Assembly (NCBI GenBank): GCA_028821235.1
Contig: JAPPGV010000126.1
Location: 1-48,966, forward strand
Source of the DNA: a bacterium
GTDB lineage: Bacteria; Actinomycetota; Acidimicrobiia; Spongiisociales; Spongiisociaceae
DNA length: 48,966 bases
Direction of reading: 5' to 3'
A program made the position numbers and the translations under genes. The notes under the pieces are model-generated. The model was given only the letters and a program-made list of their open reading frames with translations, had not been told where the DNA came from and made no database searches. Numbering within the stretch: position 1 is the stretch's first letter; the number at the start of each line of letters is the position of its first letter. Below are positions 40,850 to 48,966 of the stretch, in pieces.

Positions 40850-42490
40850 GTGCAGTATCGGGAGGTCTGCACGGCAGGTGATCTGATCGTTCGAGGCGCC
40901 GTGCGCGTCCCCGATCGCGACGCGCTGGTCTTCCCCGGCGAGCGGCGCACCTACTCACAGTTGCTGGACCGCTCCGTGAGTGCGGCGCGGTCACTGCGCG
41001 GGCTCGGTGTGCGCCACGGCGACAGAGTCGGAATCCTCCTGCCGAACTCGTTGGAGTATCTCGAGGCATGGTTCGGAGCGATGTTGATCGGAGCGATCGT
41101 CGTGCCGATCAACGGAAGGTTCCAATCGCGCGAGCTGCAACACGTCGTGCCCGACGCGGGCATTCGGGTGCTGCTCGTGGCTGAGGAGAGTGGAGCGGTC
41201 TCGTACGTCGAGCGGATCAGCCGGGCATTCCCCGACCTCTCCAACGAGGGCGAGGCCGCCGGTGGGGCCAGGCTCGATCTCGCGGCCGCACCCGGTCTCG
41301 ATCATGTCGTCGATCTCAGCTCTTCTCGAGCCCGAGGATTCCTGCCCTCGGCTCTATGGGACGCCGCCGGACGGAGTGTGGCTGAAGAGACGGTCGAGCG
41401 CACCGCGGCGCGGGTTGCTGTGGGCGACCCGGCGACCATCTTCTATACGTCCGGTACCACCGCCCTGCCGAAGGGTTGTGTTCTCACCCACGAGGCCATG
41501 GTGCGCCAGGGCCAGGAGACGGCTGATCGATTGGGTATTCGAGAAGGTGATGTTCTGTTCGGCCCGTTGCCCATGTTCCACGTTGGCTGCACCCAACCGC
41601 TGTTCGCCATGCTGTGGAGGCTCGGTACATACTGTTCGATGCCTACCTTCGATCCGGCCGTTGGGCTTCGATTGATACGAGAAGAACAGGCCACGACGCT
41701 GTTTACGGCGTTCCCGCCTATTACCAACGCACTTGTCGAGGCCGAGGGTTTCGACGCGGGCTCGTTCGGCCACGTGCGTACGGTCATGAATGTCGCGCAT
41801 CCCGACCAGCTGCGGGGCCTCGAGAAGAAGCTGTTCGGAGCACGAGTGGTCACAGGATTCGGCATGACCGAGGTCGCCGGCTCCATGGCTCTGTCGGACC
41901 CCGACGACCCGATCGAGCGGCGCGTTCTGCCAGGTTTGGTGCTCCATGGCGCCGAGATCGAGGTTCGCGACATCGCCGATGGTTCGAGGGCGCCGGCGGG
42001 GGTCGAGGGTGAGATCGTGCTGCGAGGTCCGACCCTGTTCTCGGGATACCACGGGCGCCCCGACTTGACCGCGGAAGCGTTCGACGAGGACGGGTGGTTC
42101 CACTCCGGCGACCTCGGCATGATCGACAGCGACGGGCTCCTCCACTATCGGGGCCGCCTCAAGGACATGCTCAAGGTCGGTGGTGAGAACGTCGCGGCGA
42201 TCGAGGTCGAGTCACACCTCATGGTCCATCCCCGGATCGCGATGGCAGCTGTCGTCGGCCTGCCCGACGGGCGATTGGGAGAAGTGCCCGTCGCATACGT
42301 CGAGGTAGTGCCCGAGACCGAATTGTCCGTCGAGGAGGTGATCGCTTGGTGCGAAGGCATGATCGCCTCGTTCAAGGTTCCTCGTCATGTGCGGTTCGTC
42401 ACCGACTGGCCCATGTCGGCGACCAAGATTCGAAAAGTCGACTTGCGGCGGCGTATCGCCGATGAATTCGGACTGCCGCCTCCCCCTTGA
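40850..42490 (+). CDS. Acyl-CoA synthetase/ligase (AMP-forming), second of a tandem pair
   Basis: The protein has 546 residues if it starts with GTG at 40850, 7 nt after GAAGGAG. GTG at 40829 and TTG at 40844 are less well placed. The AMP-binding loop is YTSGTTALPKGC, again without the usual Gly. GFGMTEVAG, GWFHSGDLGMID, YRGRLKDMLKVGGENVAAIE and the Lys in SATKIRKVDL mark a complete ligase. It is a paralogue of the preceding gene. The two probably activate different acids of the same pathway. Confidence 0.88.
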   Translation: MQYREVCTAGDLIVRGAVRVPDRDALVFPGERRTYSQLLDRSVSAARSLRGLGVRHGDRVGILLPNSLEYLEAWFGAMLIGAIVVPINGRFQSRELQHVVPDAGIRVLLVAEESGAVSYVERISRAFPDLSNEGEAAGGARLDLAAAPGLDHVVDLSSSRARGFLPSALWDAAGRSVAEETVERTAARVAVGDPATIFYTSGTTALPKGCVLTHEAMVRQGQETADRLGIREGDVLFGPLPMFHVGCTQPLFAMLWRLGTYCSMPTFDPAVGLRLIREEQATTLFTAFPPITNALVEAEGFDAGSFGHVRTVMNVAHPDQLRGLEKKLFGARVVTGFGMTEVAGSMALSDPDDPIERRVLPGLVLHGAEIEVRDIADGSRAPAGVEGEIVLRGPTLFSGYHGRPDLTAEAFDEDGWFHSGDLGMIDSDGLLHYRGRLKDMLKVGGENVAAIEVESHLMVHPRIAMAAVVGLPDGRLGEVPVAYVEVVPETELSVEEVIAWCEGMIASFKVPRHVRFVTDWPMSATKIRKVDLRRRIADEFGLPPPP

Positions 42491-42650
42491 CGGGTATCGC
42501 TCGCTCGGACGCTTGGAATCGCGGCCACGGTCGAAGTCCGCCGCAACTGGTTGAGGCGGCCTGGTCCGTGTCGGTGTGCTGGGAAAGTGAGAAGCCGGGG
42601 CTAGCATCCGGCTGCGGCCGCTTGGCGTGCGATCGCAAGGATTGACGATC

Positions 42651-43766
42651 TTGGACATCCAACTCGGTGCCCCCGGCCAGATCACCCCGCCTGTCGATCG
42701 CGGCGTGGCTCTCGGTGTCAAGATGGATCAAGCCGGCTACGACGCCGTGTGGTGGCCGGACCACCTCATGGGATGGCACCCGGACACCATGTGGACCGAG
42801 GACTTCACGCCACTTGCAAGGCATCAACCTTCGGGCCACGTCTACGTAGATCCCTTCGCGATGATGGCGGCAGTCGGTGCGCAGACCGAACGGATCCGCC
42901 TCGGCACGTGTGTGACCGATCTGCTGCGCCGTCATCCCGCGTCAGTTGCCCAGACGATGCTCACACTGGACCACGTGACGAAGGGTCGGGCGATTCTGGG
43001 AATCGGCTCAGGCGAACAACTCAACATCCAGCCGTACGGGATCGAATGGGATCGGCCCGTCGGCAAGCTGGCCGAGGGGCTGGAGGTGATCCGGCTGCTA
43101 ATGAACGCCGGCACCGAGACCGTCGACTTCGAAGGCGACCACTTCCGGCTGGAGGACGCGGTCATGGGCCTTGACCCGTACGGCGACAGACCGCCGGAGA
43201 TCTGGATGGCCGCGCACGGACCGAGGATGCTCTCGCTCACCGGCCGGTACGCCGACGGGTGGCTCCCCACGAAGATGTCGCCCGAGGCGTACCGTGCTGC
43301 GTTGGACCGGATCCTCGCGGGCGCCAAAGATGCAGGGCGGAAGCTCGATCGATTCACACCCGGGATGCTCGGCTATGTGCTGATCGGACCGGATGAGCGG
43401 TCCGTGGCGCGACTTCTCGCTTCTCCGATGATCCGGATGATCTGCATCCTCATGCCGAATCGGGCCTTCGAGAGCCTCGGGGTCACGCCTCCGCTGGGCG
43501 AAGCCGGGGGTTTCCATGACTTCATCCCGAGCCGGGTCCCGGTCGAGGAGGTGAATCGGATCGTGGAGGCGATTCCTCCAAATGTGTCGGCGCACTATGC
43601 CTTTGCGGGCACTGTGGAGCAGATCGCCGCTCAGATCGGCGACTATCACGCGGCGGGTTTGCGCCATCTGGTGATGTGGAACGTCACCGGTCTCGCCGAC
43701 CCCGACCTGGCACGGTTCAGCTTCGAGGCCATGAACGACCTCAAGGACCTGCTCAAGTCCGCTTGA
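42651..43766 (+). CDS. Luciferase-like (LLM) flavin/F420-dependent oxidoreductase
   Basis: This is 371 aa if it starts with TTG at 42651 (MDIQLG), 9 nt after AAGGA. GTG at 42627 gives 379 aa. The TIM-barrel features are GYDAVWWPDHLMGWHP, RIRLGTCVTDLLRRHPAS, GRAILGIGSGEQLNIQPYG and PPEIWMAAHGPRMLSL. In high-GC actinobacteria such proteins often use coenzyme F420, and the methylene-H4MPT-reductase-like subgroup is closest. The substrate is unknown. It closes the plus-strand ligase block and converges on the FAD oxidoreductase gene. Confidence 0.85.
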   Translation: MDIQLGAPGQITPPVDRGVALGVKMDQAGYDAVWWPDHLMGWHPDTMWTEDFTPLARHQPSGHVYVDPFAMMAAVGAQTERIRLGTCVTDLLRRHPASVAQTMLTLDHVTKGRAILGIGSGEQLNIQPYGIEWDRPVGKLAEGLEVIRLLMNAGTETVDFEGDHFRLEDAVMGLDPYGDRPPEIWMAAHGPRMLSLTGRYADGWLPTKMSPEAYRAALDRILAGAKDAGRKLDRFTPGMLGYVLIGPDERSVARLLASPMIRMICILMPNRAFESLGVTPPLGEAGGFHDFIPSRVPVEEVNRIVEAIPPNVSAHYAFAGTVEQIAAQIGDYHAAGLRHLVMWNVTGLADPDLARFSFEAMNDLKDLLKSA

Positions 43767-43792
43767 GTAGCCGCCGTCGCTGAGCCCCCAGT

Positions 43793-43827
43793 AGTCGGTA
43801 GTCGGTAGTCGGTAGTCGGTAGTCGGT
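43793..43827. repeat. Five perfect tandem heptamers (AGTCGGT)
   Basis: Five head-to-tail copies of AGTCGGT occupy 43793-43827 in the gap between two convergent genes. They are followed by an AT-rich stretch up to the stop at 43857. It is a minisatellite-like locus likely to vary in copy number. Confidence 0.9.
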
Positions 43828-43856
43828 ATAATTTAACAGCAACTAGTAACTAACAA

Positions 43857-45257
43857 CTAATAACGCCAGCCCTCATCGAGCGGCCACAGTCGGCGTCCGA
43901 GAATGTCCTCGGCGCACGTCAGCCCGGCTCTGGCGGCTCGATCGACCCCTATGCCGCGCGATTTGAAGGTCTCGCTTGCGAAGTAGAGACCCGACACGTT
44001 GGGGGCCTTCCAGTGCGGGCGGAATCGGCCGACCAGGCCCGGTTTCTGGATTACACCGAACGAGGGGTCGAAGGTGTAATGGCGCCGCTTGAAGACGTGA
44101 TTCCGCAACGCCGGCCACATGATCTCGATGTCTCTTTCGAGCTCGTCGAACTTCTGTCTGACGAAGTCGATATCACGGGCTCTGTTGAACCGGTGCAGCA
44201 TCGAACCCATGACGTAGAGGTGCCGGCCTTCGGGGGCCACCGAGGGGTCCATGGCGGTCATCTCGAACATGAACCCGGAGGTACGTCCGACCGGGCTGTG
44301 CAACCAGGTCGCGATCTCGTGCCGGTCGATGACGGCAACGGGCTCTTCGGTGGCGATATAGAGCCCTGCCCAGGATATGCGCCAGCGGTCCTGGGCTAGG
44401 TACTTGATCTGACCCACGTACCAGTCCGGTAGCTGCTGCTCGGGCACGATCTGGAGAACATGCCACACCGGCAGGGTCGAGACCACCACCGGGGCGGTGA
44501 CGATCTCGTCGTGGAAGATCTCGTTCGGCAGGACTGCATCCGGTCGGGCCAATGCGATCCCCTTGACCTCGCCTCCGGCGATCAGCACGCGGCTGACCCG
44601 CCTCCCCAGCTGAACCTCCCCACCCCGATCGACAACAACGTCTCGCAGAGTGGTGAAGATTCTGTCCCAGCCTCCCTCGGGCCAGAAGGAGTAGGCCGCC
44701 ATGCGCCTCTCGGAGTAGTGCATCTTTCGATTGAAGAGGTTGTCGCTCGCCGAGTGGTCCCACCAATCCTCCGTCATGCACTCCATCACGCTGATGAACT
44801 CGAAAAGGTCGCTCACGCCCTCGTGGTCGGTGTGTTGGGAGATCCAGGTGCGCATCGGCCGATCGTCCCATTGCTCGAGCTCTTCGTACGGGGTGGCCAG
44901 CAGCGCGTGGATTACCTTCTTCAGCTGATCCTTGTCCCCCGAGTAGCGGTCTCGAATCGATCCCCATGCTTCCGTTACGTGATCCCAAACCGGCATGTCG
45001 GTGTTGTGCGGTCCGTGGCGCAACTCCTTCCCGACATGCTGGAAGATCCTCGTTATCCCCGAGCCGGGGTCCTCGAGGAGATGCGCCCCGAGGTTCAGTT
45101 CGTAGCCTTCGTCGTTGGTGGCCATGCCGCGGCCGCCCAAGAAGTTGCTTCGCTCCACGACCAACACACGCTGCCCTTCGGTAGCCAGCAGGGCCGCAGC
45201 ACTGAGGCCGGCGGCTCCTGCTCCTACCACTATGGCGTCGTAATCGGTCACCGACAC
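43857..45257 (-). CDS. FAD/NAD(P)-dependent oxidoreductase (phytoene-desaturase-like)
   Basis: The protein has 466 residues. The N-terminal dinucleotide motif VVGAGAAGLSAAALLATEG (10-28) ends in VVER (34-37), followed by GGRG (42-45). VSTLPVWHVLQIVP and the C-terminal GLYFASETFKSRGIGVDRAA complete the FAD site. The size and the GGR motif fit the CrtI/amine-oxidase-like group, many of which work as desaturases or isomerases. The substrate could be a lipid or terpenoid ring compound. It follows the VOC gene at 45283 with 25 nt between. Confidence 0.85.
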   Translation of the reverse strand: MSVTDYDAIVVGAGAAGLSAAALLATEGQRVLVVERSNFLGGRGMATNDEGYELNLGAHLLEDPGSGITRIFQHVGKELRHGPHNTDMPVWDHVTEAWGSIRDRYSGDKDQLKKVIHALLATPYEELEQWDDRPMRTWISQHTDHEGVSDLFEFISVMECMTEDWWDHSASDNLFNRKMHYSERRMAAYSFWPEGGWDRIFTTLRDVVVDRGGEVQLGRRVSRVLIAGGEVKGIALARPDAVLPNEIFHDEIVTAPVVVSTLPVWHVLQIVPEQQLPDWYVGQIKYLAQDRWRISWAGLYIATEEPVAVIDRHEIATWLHSPVGRTSGFMFEMTAMDPSVAPEGRHLYVMGSMLHRFNRARDIDFVRQKFDELERDIEIMWPALRNHVFKRRHYTFDPSFGVIQKPGLVGRFRPHWKAPNVSGLYFASETFKSRGIGVDRAARAGLTCAEDILGRRLWPLDEGWRY

Positions 45258-45282
45258 ACCTCCGGGTGGCCCTGGCGCCTGG

Positions 45283-45831
45283 TCAATCTTCGCCGAAGGG
45301 GGCTTCGTCCCAACGCTGCCGAAGCTCCGCAGCGAGATGGTCGTTCTCGGCGTTGCCGGGATGGGGGTACCAGCGATCGCCCACGGCTTGGTACCGGGTA
45401 GCGAGTTCGATCAGCACGCCGTGCGCTTTGTCCTCCCCGATGAAGTTCCACTGGAGCCATGGGATGTTGGGGGGACCGCTGTTCTCGTCGAGAAGAACCG
45501 GTAGTCCGGCTTGACGGCATTGCTCGACCGTGTGACCGAAGTCGTCGGAGAGGAATGCGATGTGGTGGACGAACTCGCCGCGGCGGTCGAGCAGTTTGTC
45601 GACCCAGGTTCCCGGCATTCCCGGCGCCCACAACTGGATGCTGACGCCGAGGGGATCGGGATTCTGGAAAGTCGCCCACACCATGTGAACGCCGTCGGCC
45701 GTGCCCTCACCCCGGGTCAGCTGCAGGGTGTGCTCCGGCGAGAGAACTTCGAGAATGTCGTGCCAATCGGCGATCGCCGTTTCCAGATCGCGCACGCACA
45801 TCGCGACGTGATCAATGTGGACAGCCGGCAT
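45283..45831 (-). CDS. VOC-superfamily protein, first of three
   Basis: The protein has 182 residues from the ATG at 45831. HIDHVAMCVRDLETAIADWH opens module 1. GEFVHHIAFLSDDFGHTVEQ opens module 2. HGVLIELATRY contains the C-terminal acidic ligand. It is similar to ring-cleaving or isomerising VOC proteins, but no specific reaction can be named. The frame open upstream of 45831 is not protein-like. Confidence 0.8.
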   Translation of the reverse strand: MPAVHIDHVAMCVRDLETAIADWHDILEVLSPEHTLQLTRGEGTADGVHMVWATFQNPDPLGVSIQLWAPGMPGTWVDKLLDRRGEFVHHIAFLSDDFGHTVEQCRQAGLPVLLDENSGPPNIPWLQWNFIGEDKAHGVLIELATRYQAVGDRWYPHPGNAENDHLAAELRQRWDEAPFGED

Positions 45832-45929
45832 TCGTTTGCCCCTCGGACGGTTCGACGGCAATCTAACAGGGCCCCCTAGTCCACTCCGGCAACGACGACT
45901 CGAACCGAACCCGCCGGATGTCGCCGCCG

Positions 45930-46394
45930 TCAGCGAAGGTCCCCTCCCGCAAACCAGCGCTCGAAGGCGGCCCGCGCCGCGGCGTCCACCAGTTCGACTC
46001 TCAGCCCGTGGGCCGAACGGTGGTAGGTGAATCCGGAGGGTTGCTTGCCTGATCTGCTGAGGCCGGCCATCTCGAGAGCCATCCCTGCATGCTCCAACTG
46101 CGCGGCGTCGATCTCGAGCTGGTGGCTCCACAGTCCGATGTGATGTAGGCCACTCACCGGCGCCCAGATCGTGTCCGCGGCGCCCTCGATGAGCTCGAGG
46201 TGGGGAGGACCTTGCCGGGAGTACGTGAACCGGATCTCCGTAGTCAGGTCACCGGCCGCGGCCCGGATGCTGACTGCTCGTTGCTGGGGGCGTGCCCATG
46301 TCAGGCCGAGCGCGTTCCCGTACAGGCTCATCGCAGCATCGAGGTCGGGCACCGCGAGCGCGGTATGGCTGATGCCCGCGATATCGAACGACAT
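45930..46394 (-). CDS. VOC-superfamily protein, second of three
   Basis: The protein has 154 residues. GISHTALAVPDLDAAMSLYG and VSGLHHIGLWSHQLEIDAAQ are the two modules, and LRVELVD gives the acidic ligand. YSRQGPPHLELIEGA is shared with the next VOC gene (YSIEGPPHLELIGEA), so these two arose by tandem duplication. The function is unknown. Confidence 0.82.
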   Translation of the reverse strand: MSFDIAGISHTALAVPDLDAAMSLYGNALGLTWARPQQRAVSIRAAAGDLTTEIRFTYSRQGPPHLELIEGAADTIWAPVSGLHHIGLWSHQLEIDAAQLEHAGMALEMAGLSRSGKQPSGFTYHRSAHGLRVELVDAAARAAFERWFAGGDLR

Positions 46395-46460
46395 GGTCGG
46401 CCTCCTCGTACGGATGGATCGTATACATCGGTCGCGGTCGCGCAGTCCCCGTATCCCGGC

Positions 46461-46922
46461 CTAGCCCGGCCCGCCCGCAAGCCAGTCATCGAACGACTGC
46501 CGGCGAGAGTCATCGAGGATCTCGACCCGGAATCCATTTGCGTCGGTGAAGTATGCAAAACCGAGCAACCCGCCGTCCTCGGCGTCATAGGTGGCTTCGA
46601 GCCTCATCCCGGCCCGGGCCAGTTCGAGGCCGGTGCCGCGCAGATCCTGAACCCAGAACCCGGCGTGGTGTATGCCTCCTCGGGTGGGTTCCCACGGCGA
46701 GCCTCGGGCTTCGCCGATCAACTCCAGATGCGGCGGGCCCTCGATCGAGTAGGTGAGTCGGAGGTCGGTCGTCACCAGCCGGCCGAGGTGGCGCACGATG
46801 CGTTCGCCGTGCCGTATCGGCGCCCACGTGAGGGCCATCTGGCTGCTCAACTCCTTCATCGCACCATCTAGATCCGACACGACGATCCCGATGTGGTGCA
46901 TCTGCGACAACCCGATGCTCAA
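46461..46922 (-). CDS. VOC-superfamily protein, third of three
   Basis: The protein has 153 residues. MHHIGIVVSDLDGAMKELSS opens module 1, GGIHHAGFWVQDLRGTGLEL opens module 2, and FRVEILDD carries the acidic ligand. Metal-site residues appear complete. It overlaps the LLM gene at 46919 by ATGA, so it is co-translated with it. Confidence 0.83.
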   Translation of the reverse strand: MSIGLSQMHHIGIVVSDLDGAMKELSSQMALTWAPIRHGERIVRHLGRLVTTDLRLTYSIEGPPHLELIGEARGSPWEPTRGGIHHAGFWVQDLRGTGLELARAGMRLEATYDAEDGGLLGFAYFTDANGFRVEILDDSRRQSFDDWLAGGPG

Positions 46923-47830
46923 TGCGCGCCCCTCCCGACGAGATCCTTGAGGGCGGCGATGCCGAGAACCATCTCGTCCCAGGCTCTCGCGCCGCGAACT
47001 ACCGGTGTGACAAGGACATGGTCGAGCCCGGCCTCCGCGTAGCCGGCCAGAAGTTCTGCGACATCCTCCGGACGCCCGGTCACCGGTCGCCGATCACCGT
47101 AGCCGTCACCGACCGACGACCAGCCCGAGTAGTCGAGACCGTCACCGATAGTGACCTCCATGTGGATCGACACGGTGACCTCCGCACGATGGCGCTCGAT
47201 CTTCTCCATCTCGGCGAGGAGCATCACGACCCTTCGCTTGAACTCGTCGAGCGGCGCCCAGGTGCCGTGCCAGCCGTCACACCATGCGGCTCGGCGCAAC
47301 GCACCCGCTGATGAACCACCTATCCAGACGGGGATCGCCTCGGACGGCCTTGGTTTCACTCTGACCGCCTCGAACGAGAAGTATCGGCTCTTGAATTCCG
47401 TGGCTCCCGCCCAGAGGGCCCTCCACCCTCGGATGTAATCGTCGAGTCGCTCGCCTCGGCCCTGCATCGGAACGCCGACGGCGGCAAACTCCTCCGTCAG
47501 CCACCCGGCGCCGACCCCCAGAATCGTGCGTCCGGGCGCCAGCCAATCCAGCGTCGCCCACTGCTTGGCGAAGTGCATGGGATTCCGGTAGGCAGGAACG
47601 ATGACGCTGGTTCCGAGGCCGACCCGGCGTGTGTGAGCCGCCGCAAGGGCCAGCAGCGGAACCGGCTCCGGGAAAAACGAGGGCATGCCTTCGATCGACG
47701 TCGGGACCGCCACGTGATCCGACGCCCACACATCGGCAAAGCCGAGGTCCTCGGCGGTAGCAGCTGCGGCCCCCACCCTCTCGGGCGAAGCCGCTCTGCC
47801 GAGCTGGGGGAGGTGCAGACCAAACTTCAA
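46919..47830 (-). CDS. Luciferase-like (LLM) F420-dependent oxidoreductase
   Basis: The protein has 303 residues and a TTG start at 47830 that overlaps the stop of the dehydrogenase gene (TTGA). FGLHLPQLGRAASPERV, GFADVWASDHVAVP, RVGLGTSVIVPAYRNPMHFA, ILGVGAGWLTEEFAAVGVP and IPVWIGGSSAGALRRAA are the standard F420-LLM segments. It probably oxidises or reduces a small alcohol, ketone or ring substrate with F420. Pairing with a zinc dehydrogenase and VOC genes suggests one small pathway branch. Confidence 0.87.
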   Translation of the reverse strand: MKFGLHLPQLGRAASPERVGAAAATAEDLGFADVWASDHVAVPTSIEGMPSFFPEPVPLLALAAAHTRRVGLGTSVIVPAYRNPMHFAKQWATLDWLAPGRTILGVGAGWLTEEFAAVGVPMQGRGERLDDYIRGWRALWAGATEFKSRYFSFEAVRVKPRPSEAIPVWIGGSSAGALRRAAWCDGWHGTWAPLDEFKRRVVMLLAEMEKIERHRAEVTVSIHMEVTIGDGLDYSGWSSVGDGYGDRRPVTGRPEDVAELLAGYAEAGLDHVLVTPVVRGARAWDEMVLGIAALKDLVGRGAH

Positions 47831-48867
47831 GGCGTCACCACGATCTTCAGCGCCCCCGTCGACTTGTCGGCTGCCGCGACGAACGCCTCAGCCGTCTCCT
47901 CGAGAGCGAATCGGTGTGAAACGAGACCGCCGAAGGCCTCCGGATCCGACTCGAGGAGTTCAAGCGCGACCTCGAAGTCGTGACGGCCGTCGATGACCCC
48001 GTAGGTCATCGAGAAGAACAGGCGCAGTTCGCGAAACAAGGCCCGGCGCGTGTCGAGGTGCGTCGGATCGTCGAACAGCCCCAGCACCAGCACCTCACCG
48101 CCCGGATTCACGGTTCGGACCGCGAGGTCGAAAGTCTCCGGCCCTCCCCCGACTGCCTCGACCACGACGTCGGGCGCGAACCTGCGTATACCGGAGACCA
48201 CATCGTCAACGACGGGATCCAAGACGTCGAGCGCCCCGAGGGTCTCGGCCGCCGCAGCCTGCCGGGGGTAACGGGCCACGCACAGCAGGGCATCGGCACC
48301 GAGGCGGGCACCAGCGGCGATCGCGAGCAGTCCGATTGCGCCCCCTCCGATCACTGCGATCTTGCGACCGGCAAGCGTCCCGTCCTGCGCGGCGAATGTA
48401 TGGCTTGCCCGGTAGGCGTGAACTGCGCACGCAAGCGGCTCCGTGAGGATCGCCAATTCGTCGGCCATTCCGTCGGGAACGTCGAACAAGCTCGAGGCGT
48501 TGACCGCCATCCGCTCCGAGAATCCCCACGACCGGAGAGCGGCGCGGTCGCTGCAGAACACCGCCTTGCCGGAAAGACACGCCCCGCACTTCCCGCAACT
48601 CCCCGCCAGATTCGGCTCGACGACAACTCGGCGGCGGCGCCCTCCATCAACTCCTGGTGCCCGGGCGACGACTTCGTGTCCCCCCATGCCGGGGATCGAT
48701 GGTTCGATCTGCCCGGCCATCAAGTCCGGACGGCGCCATCGGTGAAGGTCAGAACCGCAGATCCCGCAAGCGACGACGTCGATCTCGACGAGATCGCCTT
48801 CGGCCGGGATAGGCGGTACCTCGCGAACTGTGATCTCCTCCGCTCCGTCGAGGAAGGCGGCGCGCAT
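47827..48867 (-). CDS. Zinc-dependent medium-chain alcohol dehydrogenase
   Basis: The protein has 346 residues. The catalytic zinc site starts with CGICGSDLHRW (34-44) and GGHE (62-65). The structural zinc loop has CGKCGACLSGKAVFC (91-105). The Rossmann motif IGGGAIGLLAIAAG follows at about 173-186. NAD(P)-linked oxidation of a secondary alcohol or reduction of a ketone is expected. It is the first gene of the block ending at 43857. Confidence 0.92.
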   Translation of the reverse strand: MRAAFLDGAEEITVREVPPIPAEGDLVEIDVVACGICGSDLHRWRRPDLMAGQIEPSIPGMGGHEVVARAPGVDGGRRRRVVVEPNLAGSCGKCGACLSGKAVFCSDRAALRSWGFSERMAVNASSLFDVPDGMADELAILTEPLACAVHAYRASHTFAAQDGTLAGRKIAVIGGGAIGLLAIAAGARLGADALLCVARYPRQAAAAETLGALDVLDPVVDDVVSGIRRFAPDVVVEAVGGGPETFDLAVRTVNPGGEVLVLGLFDDPTHLDTRRALFRELRLFFSMTYGVIDGRHDFEVALELLESDPEAFGGLVSHRFALEETAEAFVAAADKSTGALKIVVTP

Positions 48868-48926
48868 TAGTAGTGGTCTGTCTGCGAAACAGCCAGGTGT
48901 GCTCTGGCGGTCATCGGCGCCCCGTC

Positions 48927-48964
48927 GCTGCGTTCCGCTTCCTCAACGTACCCTGCGGGTACGC
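48927..48964. repeat. Dispersed repeat with hairpin, copy 2
   Basis: This matches 23571-23608 with three mismatches in 38 nt and carries the same CGTACCC-TGC-GGGTACG hairpin (48947-48963). It lies upstream of the dehydrogenase gene near the window's right edge. Confidence 0.75.
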
Positions 48965-48966
48965 CT

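Overview
The window looks like a chromosomal segment of a high-GC actinobacterium. The class Acidimicrobiia is my best guess, from coenzyme-F420-type luciferase-like enzymes, mycobacterium-like steroid-catabolism gene families, many GTG/TTG starts, densely overlapping stop/start codons and lipoproteins with Thr/Ala/Pro linkers. Nothing in the window proves the taxon. No rRNA, intact tRNA, CRISPR array or phage structural gene was seen.

Region 1 (about 1-10,680) is an accessory, defence-island-like stretch. It starts with sequence resembling the end of an IS21-type element, which cuts off the 5' part of a nuclease-like gene. Next come a large GHKL (Hsp90/MutL-type) ATPase carrying a second, PD-(D/E)xK-like domain, a decayed IS1380-family transposase, a DNA amino-methyltransferase, a lipoprotein, a VapBC toxin-antitoxin pair with a clear palindromic operator, a PD-(D/E)xK protein and an endonuclease/exonuclease/phosphatase-fold protein. 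A diverged direct repeat with tRNA-3'-end-like pieces brackets the lipoprotein and vapBC genes. The GHKL-nuclease plus methyltransferase set is a candidate restriction-like system that I cannot match to a named one.

Region 2 (10,730-25,409, all on the minus strand) is a compact catabolic cluster. In transcription order it holds: an IpdAB-like CoA-transferase-fold pair, a PaaK-like CoA ligase, an amidohydrolase-fold protein, a crotonase, a MaoC-like pair, two thiolase-like proteins, two DUF35 proteins, a second CoA-transferase-fold pair, a KstR2-like TetR regulator, a third CoA-transferase-fold pair, a CMD-family protein and an SDR. The MaoC/thiolase/DUF35 set resembles the ChsH1-ChsH2/Ltp2 hydratase plus retro-aldolase module of steroid side-chain degradation.

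Region 3 (25,548-32,224, minus) encodes an MFS transporter, a SsuABC/TauABC-like ABC importer (binding protein, ATPase, two permeases), a small dimeric alpha/beta-barrel protein and an unusual DRE-TIM metallolyase homologue.

Region 4 (32,482-38,327) has SDRs, two CMD-family proteins, a fourth CoA-transferase-fold pair and an acyl-CoA dehydrogenase. Region 5 (38,591-43,766, plus) carries a VOC protein, two acyl-CoA ligases and an LLM monooxygenase-like protein. Region 6 (43,857-48,867, minus) encodes an FAD oxidoreductase, three VOC proteins, another LLM protein and a zinc alcohol dehydrogenase.

Three near-identical inverted repeats of the form ACCAAAC...GTTTGGT lie in front of genes at 16,160, 23,322 and 37,852. 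Two of them match the published KstR2 consensus in shape apart from one symmetric base pair, so a KstR2-like regulon is the most economical reading. Four IpdAB-like pairs, all with an E-x-S-E motif in the alpha subunit, suggest repeated CoA-dependent C-C hydrolysis of an alicyclic or polycyclic substrate. The substrate cannot be read from sequence alone.
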